A DNA stretch of 64,000 bases from Longimicrobium terrae. Lineage in GTDB: Bacteria; Gemmatimonadota; Gemmatimonadetes; Longimicrobiales; Longimicrobiaceae. The notes under the pieces are model-generated. The model was given only the letters and a program-made list of their open reading frames with translations, searched no databases and had not been told where the DNA came from. The position numbers were made by a program, and so were the translations under genes. Location: NCBI RefSeq assembly GCF_014202995.1, contig NZ_JACHIA010000002.1:510645-574644 (forward strand). Direction: 5' to 3'. Position 1 is the first letter of the stretch. Every line of letters begins with the position of its first letter. Of this stretch, positions 34,550-45,608 are shown one piece after another.

Positions 34550-36223
34550 ATGGAAATCCAGGGTTCCCGGGTGATGATCCTGGGCGGTTCCGGGCTGGTG
34601 GGAATGGCCATTGCGCGCGACATCCTGCCGCTTCGCCCCGCCCAGATCGTGATCGCCGCGCTCACCGAGGCGGAGGTGCGCGAAGGGCTGGACGCGCTGC
34701 GCCCCATCGCCGGGGACGCGGAGCTGGTGGGGGAGTGGGGCAACCTGTTTACGCCATCCGCGCTGCGCCACGCCACGCGCGACACGGTGCTGGACGACGC
34801 GGAGGCGCGCGGAACCCTGCTGGACGCGCTCTTCGGCCCGCTCGGACCCGAGGCGGTGGAGCAGGACGCGCTCGGCGAGCTCATCCTTCGCCATCGCCCG
34901 GAGATCGTGGTCGACTGCGTCAACACGGCGACCGCTTTTGCCTATCAGAACGTCTTCAAGAGCGCCGCATCTCTCCGCGAAGCCGCCCGCCAGGGCCCGG
35001 TGGACGCGGAAACCATCGAAAAGCACCTCATCACCCTTACGCTTCCGCCGCTCATCCACCACATGTGGGTGGCGCTGAACGCCATGACCACCGTGGGTAC
35101 GCGCGTCTACCTCAAGGTGGGCACCGCGGGCACGGGCGGCATGGGGCTCAACATCCCCTTTACGCACTCGGAAACGCGTCCTTCGCGGCAGCTTCTGGCC
35201 AAGTCGTCGGTCGCGGGCGCGCAGACGCTCCTCCTCTACCTGATGGCGCGCACGCCGGGCGCGCCGGCGGTCAAGGAGATCAAGCCGACCGCCGCCATCT
35301 CGTGGAAGGCCATCCGCGACGGCGATGTCATCTGGCGGGGCAAGCCCATCCAGCGGATCGATTCCGTCGCACCCGTGGCGGCAAGCGAGGCGTTCGGCGG
35401 TGCGGACCGGCTGGAGCGCAAGGAGTTCGGCCGTGACGTGATGTGGAAGGAAACCGGTGAGACGCTGACGGGCGTATACCTGGATTCGGGGGAGAACGGC
35501 CTGTTTTCGCCGGACGAATTCGAGGCGATCACCTCGCTGGGGCTGATGGAGTTCATCACCCCCGAGGAGATCGCGGTGGACGCCATCCGCGAAATCACCG
35601 GCCATCCCACCGGCCACGACGTGGTGGCCGCGCTGGATGCATCGACCAGCGGGCCCACGTACCGCGCCGGCGTGCTGCGCGAGACGGCGCTGCGCTACAT
35701 GGATGAGCTGCAGGAGTCGCGCGGTACGCGCAGTGTCGGATTCGAGATGCTGGGACCGCCGCGCCTCACCAAGCTGCTGTACGAGGCGGAGATCCTGCGC
35801 CGCCTGTGCCGCGGGCTGGACGCCGCCTCCGCCATCGACCCGGACGCGTTCTCCCGCGCGGCGGAGGAGCTGATCGGTGACGACGCGGACCTGCGCACAC
35901 GAATTCTTTCCAGCAAGCTGGCGGTCCTCCTTCCGGACGGCGAGCGCGTGCTCCGTGGCCGCAACGTGGAGGTGGAGCCCGCGGAAGGCGACACGCCCGC
36001 GCAGACGGCGCGCAACGGCTGGGTGGACCTGCGCGCGGAAAACTGGGCCGCGTGGCGCGAAAGGATTCGCGCCATCCTCGCCGATCTGGACGGCCGCACG
36101 GGTCCGGAGGGCGGCTCGCGGTGGGACGTGGAGCCGTGGCAGCAGTCGCGCACCATCCGCCCCGGCGCGCTGGCCGCGTGGATCTTTCGCTACGAAGACA
36201 AGGGAGAGCGCATCAAGCGCTGA
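34550..36223 (+). CDS. Large Rossmann-fold protein of unknown function
   Basis: A 557-residue protein with an N-terminal NAD(P)-binding motif MILGGSGLVGMAIARDIL (residues 9-26) and a conserved-looking DCVNTATAFAYQNV, but no SDR Y-x3-K pair was recognised. The middle contains HHMWVALNAMTTVGTRVYLK (from about residue 170) and GTAGTGGMGLNIPFTHSE, resembling a substrate pocket. No family is assigned with certainty; it may be a saccharopine-dehydrogenase-like or epimerase-like protein. It lies 73 bases after rluB and 12 bases before the HEAT-repeat gene, with which it is probably co-transcribed. Confidence 0.7.
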   Translation: MEIQGSRVMILGGSGLVGMAIARDILPLRPAQIVIAALTEAEVREGLDALRPIAGDAELVGEWGNLFTPSALRHATRDTVLDDAEARGTLLDALFGPLGPEAVEQDALGELILRHRPEIVVDCVNTATAFAYQNVFKSAASLREAARQGPVDAETIEKHLITLTLPPLIHHMWVALNAMTTVGTRVYLKVGTAGTGGMGLNIPFTHSETRPSRQLLAKSSVAGAQTLLLYLMARTPGAPAVKEIKPTAAISWKAIRDGDVIWRGKPIQRIDSVAPVAASEAFGGADRLERKEFGRDVMWKETGETLTGVYLDSGENGLFSPDEFEAITSLGLMEFITPEEIAVDAIREITGHPTGHDVVAALDASTSGPTYRAGVLRETALRYMDELQESRGTRSVGFEMLGPPRLTKLLYEAEILRRLCRGLDAASAIDPDAFSRAAEELIGDDADLRTRILSSKLAVLLPDGERVLRGRNVEVEPAEGDTPAQTARNGWVDLRAENWAAWRERIRAILADLDGRTGPEGGSRWDVEPWQQSRTIRPGALAAWIFRYEDKGERIKR

Positions 36224-36234
36224 CACGCACGCAC

Positions 36235-37773
36235 ATGACCGCCGCCCAAACCTCCCCGTCACGCATGCTGGTGGACCTCGCCAAGGCGTTCGCGCTCAGC
36301 GAGTTCTATCCGCTTACCCATCCCACGCTTACGCAGGCGCTGCTGGCCTTGGGCGAAAGCCTGCTGGCCGGCGGCGAAACCGTGCTGGTGCGGCTGACGG
36401 CGGGCGGGGTGACGGTGGGCGGAGTGATGGGGCCGCGGTCGGCGCACGTGGACCGGCTGGCGCAGCGCCTGGGCGAGCACACGGTGGGATCGCTGACACT
36501 GCGCCACGACATCGGCAGCGAGTCGCTGGGACGCATGCTTTCCGCCATCGCCCTGCCGCCGCGCGTGGTGAAGGCGGCGGGCGGTCTGGGGGCCGCGCTG
36601 GCCGCCGCGGGTGCGTCGCGGATGGCGGTAGATGGATTGTGGGTGCAGCCCGCGGCGGCGATGGTGGCCGCGGGGAGCGCGCACGACCCCGATCGCGTGG
36701 AGGTGCCGGAGGACGGCGTCACGCTGTGGAGCGCGCACGACATGTACGAGCAGGTGCGCGAGTCCGCCGTGCGCGTGGAGAGCGAGGATACCGAGGAACT
36801 GCGCCGCCTGCTGCGCGAGGCCGCGTCGGATTCGCAGCGGCTGTCCGTGCTGAACCGGCTGGAGTTCCTGACGCAGTACCAGTTCTCGCGCGGGATGACG
36901 GACAACGGCATCGACCTCGTGCAGGACCTGCGGCGCGACGCCGAGGCGCTGCGCGGGCGCTCGCCGGTGACGCGCGGGATGATCATGCTGGCGATCCACC
37001 GCGTCTCTACCCGCGCGATGATCGACGAACTCGTCGCGCGGCTGGGCAAGGCGCGCAACGAGGAAGAGCGCGCATCGTTTCGCGCCACGCTGCTGCACAT
37101 TGGCGCCGACACGGTGACGCCGCTCGTCCGCGCGCTGGTCGGCGCGACGGACCTGTCCGCCCGGCGCGCCTTTCGCGACGCGCTCGTCGCGCTGGACCAG
37201 GTGGGCGTGCCGCTGCTGGAGGAGATGGTGGGCGACGAGCGCTGGTTCGTGGTGCGCAACATGGTGGGGATTCTGGGCGAGATCCGCAGCGCGGACGCGG
37301 TGGAGCACTTCCGGCGGACCATCGAGCACTCCGATGCGCGCGTGCGGCGCGAAACGATCCTGGCGCTCGGCAAGGTGGGCGGCGAGGAATCCGTTCCGCT
37401 GCTGGCCAAGGGGCTGAACGACAAGGAAGCGAGCCTGCGGTCCGCCGCCGCGCTGGGGCTCGGCCTGACCAAGATGCCGACGGCGGTAACGCCGCTGCTG
37501 GCGCGGCTGGGGCAGGAGACGGACCTGGATTCGCAGCTGGAGATCATCCGCGCGCTGGGCCGCGTGGGCGACGCGCGCGCGGTTCCCGCGCTGACGGAAA
37601 GGGCGTCGGCGGGCGGCTTTTTTTCCCGCATTCCCGCGCCGATCCGCGTGGAGGCCATCCGCGCGCTGTCCGACATCGGCGGCGAGGCGGGCCGCGCCGT
37701 GCTGCAGAAGCTGCTGAAGGACCGCAACGATCAGGTGCGCGAGGCGGTGTTCACGGCGCTGTCGAGGGAATAG
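36235..37773 (+). CDS. HEAT-repeat protein
   Basis: A 512-residue protein without signal peptide or membrane helix. The first about 180 residues are an uncharacterised alpha/beta domain (LSEFYPLTHPTLTQALLALG). The second half is a series of HEAT/PBS-lyase-type repeats: RRETILALGKVGGEESVPLL, then LRSAAALGLGLTKM, LEIIRALGRVGDARAVPAL and EAIRALSDIGGEAGRAVL. It is likely a scaffold. It is coupled to the upstream Rossmann gene. Its stop codon lies inside a GGGAATA repeat (37766-37789). Confidence 0.75.
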   Translation: MTAAQTSPSRMLVDLAKAFALSEFYPLTHPTLTQALLALGESLLAGGETVLVRLTAGGVTVGGVMGPRSAHVDRLAQRLGEHTVGSLTLRHDIGSESLGRMLSAIALPPRVVKAAGGLGAALAAAGASRMAVDGLWVQPAAAMVAAGSAHDPDRVEVPEDGVTLWSAHDMYEQVRESAVRVESEDTEELRRLLREAASDSQRLSVLNRLEFLTQYQFSRGMTDNGIDLVQDLRRDAEALRGRSPVTRGMIMLAIHRVSTRAMIDELVARLGKARNEEERASFRATLLHIGADTVTPLVRALVGATDLSARRAFRDALVALDQVGVPLLEEMVGDERWFVVRNMVGILGEIRSADAVEHFRRTIEHSDARVRRETILALGKVGGEESVPLLAKGLNDKEASLRSAAALGLGLTKMPTAVTPLLARLGQETDLDSQLEIIRALGRVGDARAVPALTERASAGGFFSRIPAPIRVEAIRALSDIGGEAGRAVLQKLLKDRNDQVREAVFTALSRE

Positions 37774-37789
37774 GGAATAGGGAATAGGA
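37766..37789. repeat. GGGAATA tandem repeat at the HEAT gene stop
   Basis: Three GGGAATA units; the first supplies the last codon (GAA) and the TAG stop of the HEAT-repeat gene. The same heptamer occurs four times at 47665-47692 and inverted at 47804-47835. Confidence 0.75.
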
Positions 37790-37824
37790 GTCGCGGGCTG
37801 CGCGGCACTGTTCTGGCTGATCTG

Positions 37825-37857
37825 CGCCGCCGCGCCCTGCCCGGGCCGCGGCGGCGG
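37825..37857 (+). terminator. Possible intrinsic terminator
   Basis: CGCCGCCGCG and CGCGGCGGCG arms around CCCTGCCCGGGC, then GTTTCG. It lies about 50 bases after the HEAT gene. Confidence 0.55.
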
Positions 37858-38021
37858 TTTCGTATCGCGCGGTATCGTGCGGAAACATCGTGCGCGCCGG
37901 GTGTATCCTCAGCGCAAGTGGATGGGGAGCATGCGGTTGCGGCTCTGGCGGAGGGGAATCGCAATTGGTCGAATCTGATTTGATTCAGGCCTGGAGATGG
38001 TCCGGATCCCGGCCCCCGTGA

Positions 38022-38379
38022 GCGGATAATCCGCCGCTGAAACAGCGCGAACCCCGGACACCGGCCGCTGGCGCGTCCGGTTCGGGGCTTCAACTGCATG
38101 GGCCCGGCGCGCAGCAAACCGAACCCGGCCCTCGCGCTGACGTCTCCCTTTCTCCCGCGGAGCGGGGGAGAGGGGGCCTCTCCGAACGCACGGTACTGTC
38201 GGCAACGGGATGAGTCGCAGTCCTCCCCTCTCCGTGCGGCAGTTTGCACGGGGAGGGGCCGGGGGAGGGGCCTCCCAGCCGGCCGCCGAGCCAGAATTTC
38301 TCGATACCCAAGCACTCCGGCCCGTCGCACTTCCGTTCCGCACTAACGCACCCAGCACTCACGCACTCCCGCACTTCCC
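38022..38379. repeat. Repeat cluster before the moxR operon (families B, F, C and G)
   Basis: 38022-38096 is family B. 38126-38185 is family F (CTCCCGCGGAGCGGGGGAGA hairpin). 38222-38268 is family C. 38334-38378 is family G, made of GCACTCACGCAC / ACTAACGCAC units. Together with 37858-38021 this stretch has no gene, and it ends directly at the GTG start of moxR. Confidence 0.7.
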
Positions 38380-39369
<990 letters not shown>

Positions 39370-39380
39370 TCCACCGCCGC

Positions 39381-40339
<959 letters not shown>

Positions 40340-40343
<4 letters not shown>

Positions 40344-41248
40344 CGCGCGCCCGCTTCTGGTCGATCGCGCTCGCCACACTCCTTTCCTCACACGCCATCC
40401 ACGGGCAGTCCGCGCCGCCGGTCGCGCGCGCGGACCGCGACACCGTGCTCGCAGGCGAGCCGTTCGAGGTGACGGTCGAGATTACGGGCGGGCCGCCGCT
40501 CGTCGCGCCGAGCATCGACTTTCCCGCCAGCGGCGGCGGATGGCAGGCGTCCGGCCCCGCCGTGCCCTCCGACTCGGCGGGCGTGCGGCGGCTCGCGGTG
40601 CCGATGGTGGCGTGGCTTCCCGGCCCGGCGCGCGAGATCCGCGCGGACGTCCGCTCCGGCGGGGAGGGCGCGGCGCCCGTCGCCGTCCGCATCCAGCTTC
40701 CCGCCGTCCGCGGCGTGCTGCCGCCGGACTCCGCGCGCCCGCAGCCCCGCGCGGCGCGCGGCATCGTCCCGCTCGCGCGGAGCGGTCCGCCGTGGCTGTG
40801 GATCGCGCTCGGTGCCGCGGCGGCGCTCCTCATCCTGCTCGCGGCGCTGTTCGTCCGGCGGCGGAAAGGGCGTGGGCGGACCAATCCCGCCAGCGCGCGG
40901 AAGGAAGCGCTGACCGAACTGGACCGATTGCGCGCGTCGGGGCGCATTGAATCCGGCGACCTGGAAGGCTTCTACGCCCGGCAGAGCGCGATCCTGCGCG
41001 ACTTCGCCGCGTCCGCCGACCCGGAGTTGGGCGGCGACCTGACGACGCTGGAGTTGATCGACCTTCTCGGCGCGCGGGGCGATCCGTCATCCGCCGCCAG
41101 CGCCGCGGAGGTGCTGGGTGCGGCGGACCTGGCCAAGTTCGCGCGCCGCCCGCCCTCCGCCGACCGCGCGTTGCGCGACTGGACCGCGGCGCGGGAGTGG
41201 GTGCAGTCGTTTCGCGTCACGGCCGAGCCGGAGGACGACGCGGAATGA
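40340..41248 (+). CDS. Membrane protein with BatD/DUF4381-like layout
   Basis: A 302-residue protein: signal peptide (about residues 1-22), a beta-rich extracytoplasmic domain (VLAGEPFEVTVEITGGPPLV), one transmembrane helix (about 152-172, ALGAAAALLILLAALFV) followed by RRRKGRG, then a helical cytoplasmic tail with LEGFYARQSAILRDF. This order, and the position between DUF58 and VWA genes, is typical of BatD or DUF4381 proteins of MoxR operons. The exact family is not settled by sequence alone. It is coupled by ATGA overlaps on both sides. Confidence 0.7.
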
Positions 41249-42231
41249 GGTTCCAGTTCGCCCATCCTTGGGCGCTCCTGCTGCTTCTTCTGGTCCCCGC
41301 GTGGCTGGCGTGGATCCACCGCGTAACCCCTGCGGCGCTGCGGTTTGCGCGGACGGGTGCGCTGCGCGACGCGGCGCGCGGGCGGGGAGGCGTTCTCGGA
41401 TCTCTTCCCGACGCCATGCGTGCGGGCGCGTTCGCCTGGCTGGTGCTCGCCCTGGCCGGCCCGCGCACGGGGGCGTCCGTGCAGGAGCGGAGTTCCGAAG
41501 GCATCGCCATCGTCGTCGCCCTGGACGCGTCGCCCTCCATGCTCACGGCGGACATGCGGCCCCGCAACCGGCTGGAAGCCGCGAAGCAGACCGTTTTCGC
41601 CTTCGTCCGTGCGCGGGAGAACGACCGCATCGGCCTGGTGGCGTTCGGCGGCGACGCCATGACGCGCGTGCCGCTCACGACGGATTACGCGGCCCTGCTG
41701 GAGGCGCTGGACGGGCTGCGCGGGGGCGAATTGAACGACGGGACGGCGATCGGGGACGGGATTGCGGCGGCGGCCAACCGGCTGCGGCGCGCGCCGGAAA
41801 AGTCGCGCGTCATCATCCTGATGAGCGACGGGATGAACAACCGCGGCGCGCTGGATCCGCGCGCTTCGGCCCGCGCGGCGGCGGCGCTGGGCATCCGCGT
41901 CTACACCATCGGCGTGGGGACGGACACCACGGCGCCGCGGGCGGTGGCGCGCGCCGGCTCGGGCGTGCGGTACGCGGACGGCCCCGTGTCCATCGACGAA
42001 CGTTTGATGACAGACGTGGCACGGCAGACGGGCGGCCGCTACTTCCGGGCGCGGGACACGCGCGCACTGTCCGCCATCTACGCGGAGATCGACGGGCTGG
42101 AGCGCACGCCCGTCCGTGTGCGCCGCTACCTGCGCCACACGGAGTGGTATCTGCCGCTGCTGCTGGCGGGCGCCGTGCTCCTGCTGCTGGAATGGCTGTT
42201 CCGCGCGACGCGGTGGGGGCGGGTGCCATGA
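41245..42231 (+). CDS. VWA-domain membrane protein, BatA-like
   Basis: A 328-residue protein. Two N-terminal hydrophobic segments (FAHPWALLLLLLVPAWLAWI; AFAWLVLALAGP) precede a von Willebrand A domain with a complete MIDAS: DASPS, the threonine in LTTDYAALLEAL and MSDGMNN. A C-terminal helix (WYLPLLLAGAVLLLLEWLF) anchors it. This is the BatA/DUF1194-like layout from Bacteroides aerotolerance operons. The VWA domain is expected to bind a protein partner through a metal ion in the periplasm. Confidence 0.85.
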   Translation: MRFQFAHPWALLLLLLVPAWLAWIHRVTPAALRFARTGALRDAARGRGGVLGSLPDAMRAGAFAWLVLALAGPRTGASVQERSSEGIAIVVALDASPSMLTADMRPRNRLEAAKQTVFAFVRARENDRIGLVAFGGDAMTRVPLTTDYAALLEALDGLRGGELNDGTAIGDGIAAAANRLRRAPEKSRVIILMSDGMNNRGALDPRASARAAAALGIRVYTIGVGTDTTAPRAVARAGSGVRYADGPVSIDERLMTDVARQTGGRYFRARDTRALSAIYAEIDGLERTPVRVRRYLRHTEWYLPLLLAGAVLLLLEWLFRATRWGRVP

Positions 42232-43262
42232 TCCGCTGGGCAGACCATTCGCTGCTGCACCTGATTGCGCTCTTTCCCGCCATCCTCGGCATTGCCATGC
42301 TGCTCTGGTGGCGGCGCAGGCGGGACGTGGCGGACGCGCTGGGCGATCGCGCACTCGTCCGACGGCTGACGGGAACCGATCTGCACGCCTTTCCGTGGAG
42401 GCGCGCCGCGCTGCTCGTCCCTGCGGCGGCGCTGCTGGGGACCGCCGCCGCCGGCCCGCGCTGGGGCACAGCGCGCGAGGCGGACGTGCCGCGCCGGGGC
42501 GACGTGGTGCTGGTGCTGGATGCGTCCAACTCCATGCTGGTGCAGGACGTTGCGCCCAACCGGCTGGAGCGCGAGCGGGAGATGGCGCGGGCGCTGGTGG
42601 CGCGACTGGGCGGATCGCGCGTGGGCGTGGTTGCCTTTGCCGGGAGCGCGCAGCCGCTGACGCCACTGACGGACGACTTCGGCGCGGTGAACTTGTATCT
42701 GGACGCGCTGGGGCCGGACGTGGTGCAGCAGGACGGCTCGTCGCTGTACGCCGCGCTGCGCAGCGCGGTGAACCTGCTGGACGTTCCGGTGGCGGGAACC
42801 GAGGCGCGGCCGGGCTCCATCATCGTCGTGTCCGACGGGGAGGCGCTGGAGCCCATGAGCATGGTGCAGCTCGCGCTGGAGCAGGCGGTGCAGCGGCGCA
42901 TCGCGGTGCACACCATCGGGATCGGCACGGCGGCGGGCGGGCCGGTGCCGGACGTGGATCCCGCGACGGGGCGGAGGCGCGGCTTCAAGAAGGACCCGGA
43001 AACCGGGGAAGAAGCCGTATCGCGGATGGCGGAATCCGTGCTGGCCGACATCGCGCAGGCGACGGGCGGGACCTTTCACGCCAACCCCGATACGCGGGCG
43101 ACCGAGCAGCTGGCCGCAGTGGCATCATCGGGCGGGGCGGGAAAGGGACGGGGCGCCACGTACGCGGACAATCGCTACGAATGGTTCCTGGGACTGGCGC
43201 TGGTGCTGATCGCGCTGGACGCACTGCTGGACCACGCGCGTCCGCAAAGGAAGGATCGATGA
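42228..43262 (+). CDS. VWA-domain membrane protein, BatB-like
   Basis: A 344-residue paralogue of the preceding protein, with transmembrane segments at about residues 8-26 and 60-77, a VWA domain with MIDAS residues DASNS, TPLTDDFGAV and VSDGEALEP, and a C-terminal helix (YEWFLGLALVLIALDALL). Unlike the BatA-like protein it has an insertion around PVPDVDPATGRRRGFKKDPE between strands of the VWA domain. It starts within the ATGA of the upstream gene and overlaps the next gene by four bases. Confidence 0.85.
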   Translation: MIRWADHSLLHLIALFPAILGIAMLLWWRRRRDVADALGDRALVRRLTGTDLHAFPWRRAALLVPAAALLGTAAAGPRWGTAREADVPRRGDVVLVLDASNSMLVQDVAPNRLEREREMARALVARLGGSRVGVVAFAGSAQPLTPLTDDFGAVNLYLDALGPDVVQQDGSSLYAALRSAVNLLDVPVAGTEARPGSIIVVSDGEALEPMSMVQLALEQAVQRRIAVHTIGIGTAAGGPVPDVDPATGRRRGFKKDPETGEEAVSRMAESVLADIAQATGGTFHANPDTRATEQLAAVASSGGAGKGRGATYADNRYEWFLGLALVLIALDALLDHARPQRKDR

Positions 43263-43942
43263 GAGGGATGATGATCGCGGCGCTGGCCGCCGGGTTGGTC
43301 GGCGGGGGCGTGCTGGCGGAGGCGGAGCGGGCGTACGGGCGCGGCGACTACGCGGCGGCCGCGGCGGCGTACGCGCGCGCGGTGGCGGCTGGCGATACAT
43401 CCGCGGCGGTGAGGTACAATCTGGGGACCTCGCTGCTGCGGCTGGGGCGGTACGACGAGGCACGGCCGCATCTGGAGGCCGCGGCGCGCGGCGGACGGAT
43501 CGCGGGTCGCGCGGCGTACAACGCGGGGAACACGGATCTGGTGCCCGCCGCGGCGGGAAAGGCGCCTGCGGAGCAGCGCGAGCCGGCGCTGCGGCGAGCG
43601 GTCACTCGCTATCGGCAGGCGCTGCTGCACGATCCGGCGGACGCGGACGCGCGGTGGAATCTGGAACTGGCGCAGCGGCTGCTGGATGCGGAGCGGAAGA
43701 AGGGCGGGGGAGGGGGCGGCGGCGGATCGCCGAAGCCGGATCCCGACCCGGACAGCGGTGGCGGGAAAGCGCCGGCTCCGGCCAATCCGCCGCCGTCTTC
43801 GCCCGGCCCCGGCGGCCCGGGCGGAATGACGCCGGAGCAGGCGGAGCAGGTGCTGGACGGCGCGGCGCGGCGCGAGCAGCAGGTGCAGCGCCGCGAGCTG
43901 AAGCGCGACGCCCAGACCCCCGCCGGCGTGCGCGACTGGTGA
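43259..43942 (+). CDS. TPR protein, BatC-like
   Basis: A 227-residue exported protein: short signal segment (MRGMMIAALAAGLVGGGVLA), tetratricopeptide-like repeats (AERAYGRGDYAAAAAAYARA; NLGTSLLRLGRYDEARPHLE; ALLHDPADADARWNLELAQR), then a Gly/Pro/Asp-rich linker with eight Gly in a row and a C-terminal helical segment ending PAGVRDW. BatC proteins of the Bat operon have the same layout and the same terminal motif after a TPR domain. It closes the moxR-bat operon; no strong terminator was seen after it. Confidence 0.8.
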   Translation: MRGMMIAALAAGLVGGGVLAEAERAYGRGDYAAAAAAYARAVAAGDTSAAVRYNLGTSLLRLGRYDEARPHLEAAARGGRIAGRAAYNAGNTDLVPAAAGKAPAEQREPALRRAVTRYRQALLHDPADADARWNLELAQRLLDAERKKGGGGGGGGSPKPDPDPDSGGGKAPAPANPPPSSPGPGGPGGMTPEQAEQVLDGAARREQQVQRRELKRDAQTPAGVRDW

Positions 43943-44047
43943 TGCGCGGACCGTCGTCCGCGGGAAGACGAACGCGATCAGGCGGTTGATGGGGAAGAGG
44001 ACGCGCGGCGCGGGTGCGGTGTGCCTCGGAAGGTTGGCTCGTGCGGA

Positions 44048-44120
44048 AAGCAGATCCTTCGTCGGCGCCGGGCTGTGAGCGCGCGGACGCTCTCGTGACC
44101 GCCTCCTCAGGATGACATGG
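44048..44120. repeat. Repeat family E, copy 2
   Basis: CAGATCCTTCGTCGGCG...CCTCAGGATGACATGGC, an intergenic repeat; another copy lies at 44270-44340 (TAGATCCTTCGGTCGC...CTCAGGATGACGCC). Between the two there is no recognisable gene (43943-44460). Confidence 0.6.
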
Positions 44121-44269
44121 CTTGAAGGCTGTAAGTAATTGGGGGACAACAACATGTAATCTTGAGGAGGCGCCGGAGGCACCTGCTCTCGCCTCATAGT
44201 CTGGGGCCGACGAAGGGTCCGCTTCCCGCGCGAGAACGGGCGTGCCTGTCGCGACGTTGGCTCGGCGGA

Positions 44270-44340
44270 TGGTAGATCCTTCGGTCGCGCATGGTCTTGG
44301 CGGGCAGGAGAAAGCGGCGCACGCTCCCTCAGGATGACGC
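44270..44340. repeat. Repeat family E, copy 3
   Basis: About 70-base element in the same orientation as the copy at 44048-44120; outer parts GATCCTTCG and CAGGATGAC. Confidence 0.6.
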
Positions 44341-44394
44341 CTCTCGGCGCCTGGTTTGCGCACCCAAGGTCCGGCGCGCACCTTCCTTTCGTAC

Positions 44395-44460
44395 TTTCGT
44401 ACTTTCGTACTCACGCACCGCACTAACGCACTCACGCACCCAGCACTCACGCACTTCCCC
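44395..44460. repeat. Short tandem repeat family G (TTTCGTACT / CGCACTCACGCA units)
   Basis: Three TTTCGTACT-like units followed by CGCACTAACGCA and CACTCACGCAC units. It ends directly at the infC promoter. Related stretches end at the moxR start (38334-38378) and lie before ymdB (56523-56566). Confidence 0.65.
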
Positions 44461-44462
44461 GG

Positions 44463-44491
44463 TTGACAAACTCCCCCGCACCCCGTAGTTT
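44463..44491 (+). promoter_or_regulatory. Promoter of infC-rpmI-rplT
   Basis: A perfect TTGACA (44463-44468), 17 nt, TAGTTT (44486-44491). It starts a leader of roughly 200 bases. Confidence 0.65.
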
Positions 44492-44497
44492 CCCCGA

Positions 44498-44675
44498 CGA
44501 GAAATGCAGGAAAGCGGAAACCGGCAGGTTTCCCACCTTTCGGCTCAGCGCCCCAGGGCGCTTCGATGCTGCCAGGTCCGCGTGATGCGCGACGCACGAT
44601 CCGGCCTTGTCAAAAGGCGCGGCGGCGTTGGCGCATGGACGGATCTGAATGGTTTCAGATCCGTCTTTTTGTTTT
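44498..44675 (+). promoter_or_regulatory. infC leader with intrinsic attenuator
   Basis: The leader has several complementary blocks (AGCGGAAACCGGCAGGTTTC; AGCGCCCCAGGGCGCT) and ends in a perfect 11-bp hairpin ACGGATCTGAA / TTCAGATCCGT (44639-44664) followed by CTTTTTG, 25 bases before infC. A terminator inside the leader of this operon fits L20- or IF3-dependent attenuation as in Bacillus (L20 leader). Whether this is the L20-binding structure was not tested. Confidence 0.6.
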
Positions 44676-44699
44676 GCACCTGATCCCGGAGAGCGGCGT

Positions 44700-45332
44700 A
44701 TCAACGAGAAGACGCGTGTGAACCGGCAGATCCGCATCAGCCCCGTCCGGGTGATCAGCCCCGACAGTGAGCAGCTGGGGATTCTGCCGATCGAACGGGC
44801 GCTGGAGATCGCGGAGGAACTGGGCCTGGACCTGGTGGAAGTCGCACCGCTGGCCCGTCCGCCGGTCTGCCGCATCATGGACTACGGCAAGTTCAAGTAC
44901 GAGGAGCAGCGTCAGGCGCGCGATGCGCGCAAGAAGCAGCACCACGTGCAGCTCAAGGAAGTCAAGATGCGCCCGGCGATCGAGGATCACGACTTCGAGT
45001 TCAAGGTGCGCCACGCCCGCAAGTTCCTTGAAGAGGGGAACAAGGTCAAGCTGACCATGATGTTCCGCGGGCGTCAGATGGCTCACCCGGAGTTCGGGCG
45101 CCAGGTGCTGGACCGGGTGTTCCAGGAGCTGCAGGACATGAGCAAGGTGGAAGCCCACCCCATGCTCGAGGGCCGCAGCATGATCATGGTACTGGCCCCC
45201 CTGGCCAAGCCGCAGGCCGCTCCGGCGCCGCGTGGCGACAAGGGAACCGACGAGGCGGCAGCGCCCGCACCGGCCGCTCCGGCGCCGGCCAGGCCCGCGC
45301 CTCCGGCCGCCAGTCAGCAGCCGAGCAGCTAA
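44700..45332 (+). CDS. infC: Translation initiation factor IF-3, probable AUC start
   Basis: A 210-residue IF3 that keeps 30S subunits free and checks the start codon. The N-domain reads [20 protein letters not shown], then [20 protein letters not shown]; the linker region [14 protein letters not shown] and C-domain [20 protein letters not shown] follow, with an extra Ala/Pro tail of about 40 residues. The conserved start of the protein has no ATG: an ATC at 44700 lies eight bases after GGAG, whereas the only upstream ATG (44649) is inside the terminator hairpin and a GTG at 44718 has no good site. Rare start codons (AUU/AUC) are known for infC and used for autoregulation. Confidence 0.9.
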   Translation: MNEKTRVNRQIRISPVRVISPDSEQLGILPIERALEIAEELGLDLVEVAPLARPPVCRIMDYGKFKYEEQRQARDARKKQHHVQLKEVKMRPAIEDHDFEFKVRHARKFLEEGNKVKLTMMFRGRQMAHPEFGRQVLDRVFQELQDMSKVEAHPMLEGRSMIMVLAPLAKPQAAPAPRGDKGTDEAAAPAPAAPAPARPAPPAASQQPSS

Positions 45333-45369
45333 CCAAACCGCCCTTCACGGCGGACGACGAGGAAGTTCA

Positions 45370-45564
45370 ATGCCCAAGATGAAGAGCCACCGCGGTGCCG
45401 CGAAGCGCTTCAAGGTCACGGCCAAGGGCCGGGTGAAGCGTGGCAGCGCGTACCACAGCCACATCCTGACCAAGAAGTCGCCGAAGCGGAAGCGGAACCT
45501 GCGCGGCACCACCATGCTGGCCCATGCCGACGAGAAGCGCGTAAAGCGCCTTCTTGCCTCCTGA
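45370..45564 (+). CDS. rpmI: Large ribosomal subunit protein L35 (bL35)
   Basis: A 64-residue basic protein: [20 protein letters not shown], then [20 protein letters not shown] are the family motifs. The ATG at 45370 follows GAGGAAG. It lies 37 bases after infC and 44 bases before rplT, the standard order. Confidence 0.97.
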   Translation: MPKMKSHRGAAKRFKVTAKGRVKRGSAYHSHILTKKSPKRKRNLRGTTMLAHADEKRVKRLLAS

Positions 45565-45608
45565 GCCGCCCACGCACCCGACTTTCGTAACCCGGAAGGG
45601 ATGAGGAT

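Noticed and set aside
32300-36262. A 1320-residue minus-strand ORF opposite rluB and the Rossmann gene
   Set aside because: High-G+C shadow of the plus-strand genes; Arg/Ala/Gly/Pro-rich with no domain, while the plus strand has recognisable families.
44649-44699. ATG at 44649 as the infC start
   Set aside because: It lies inside the attenuator hairpin, has no ribosome-binding site and would add a non-conserved leader.
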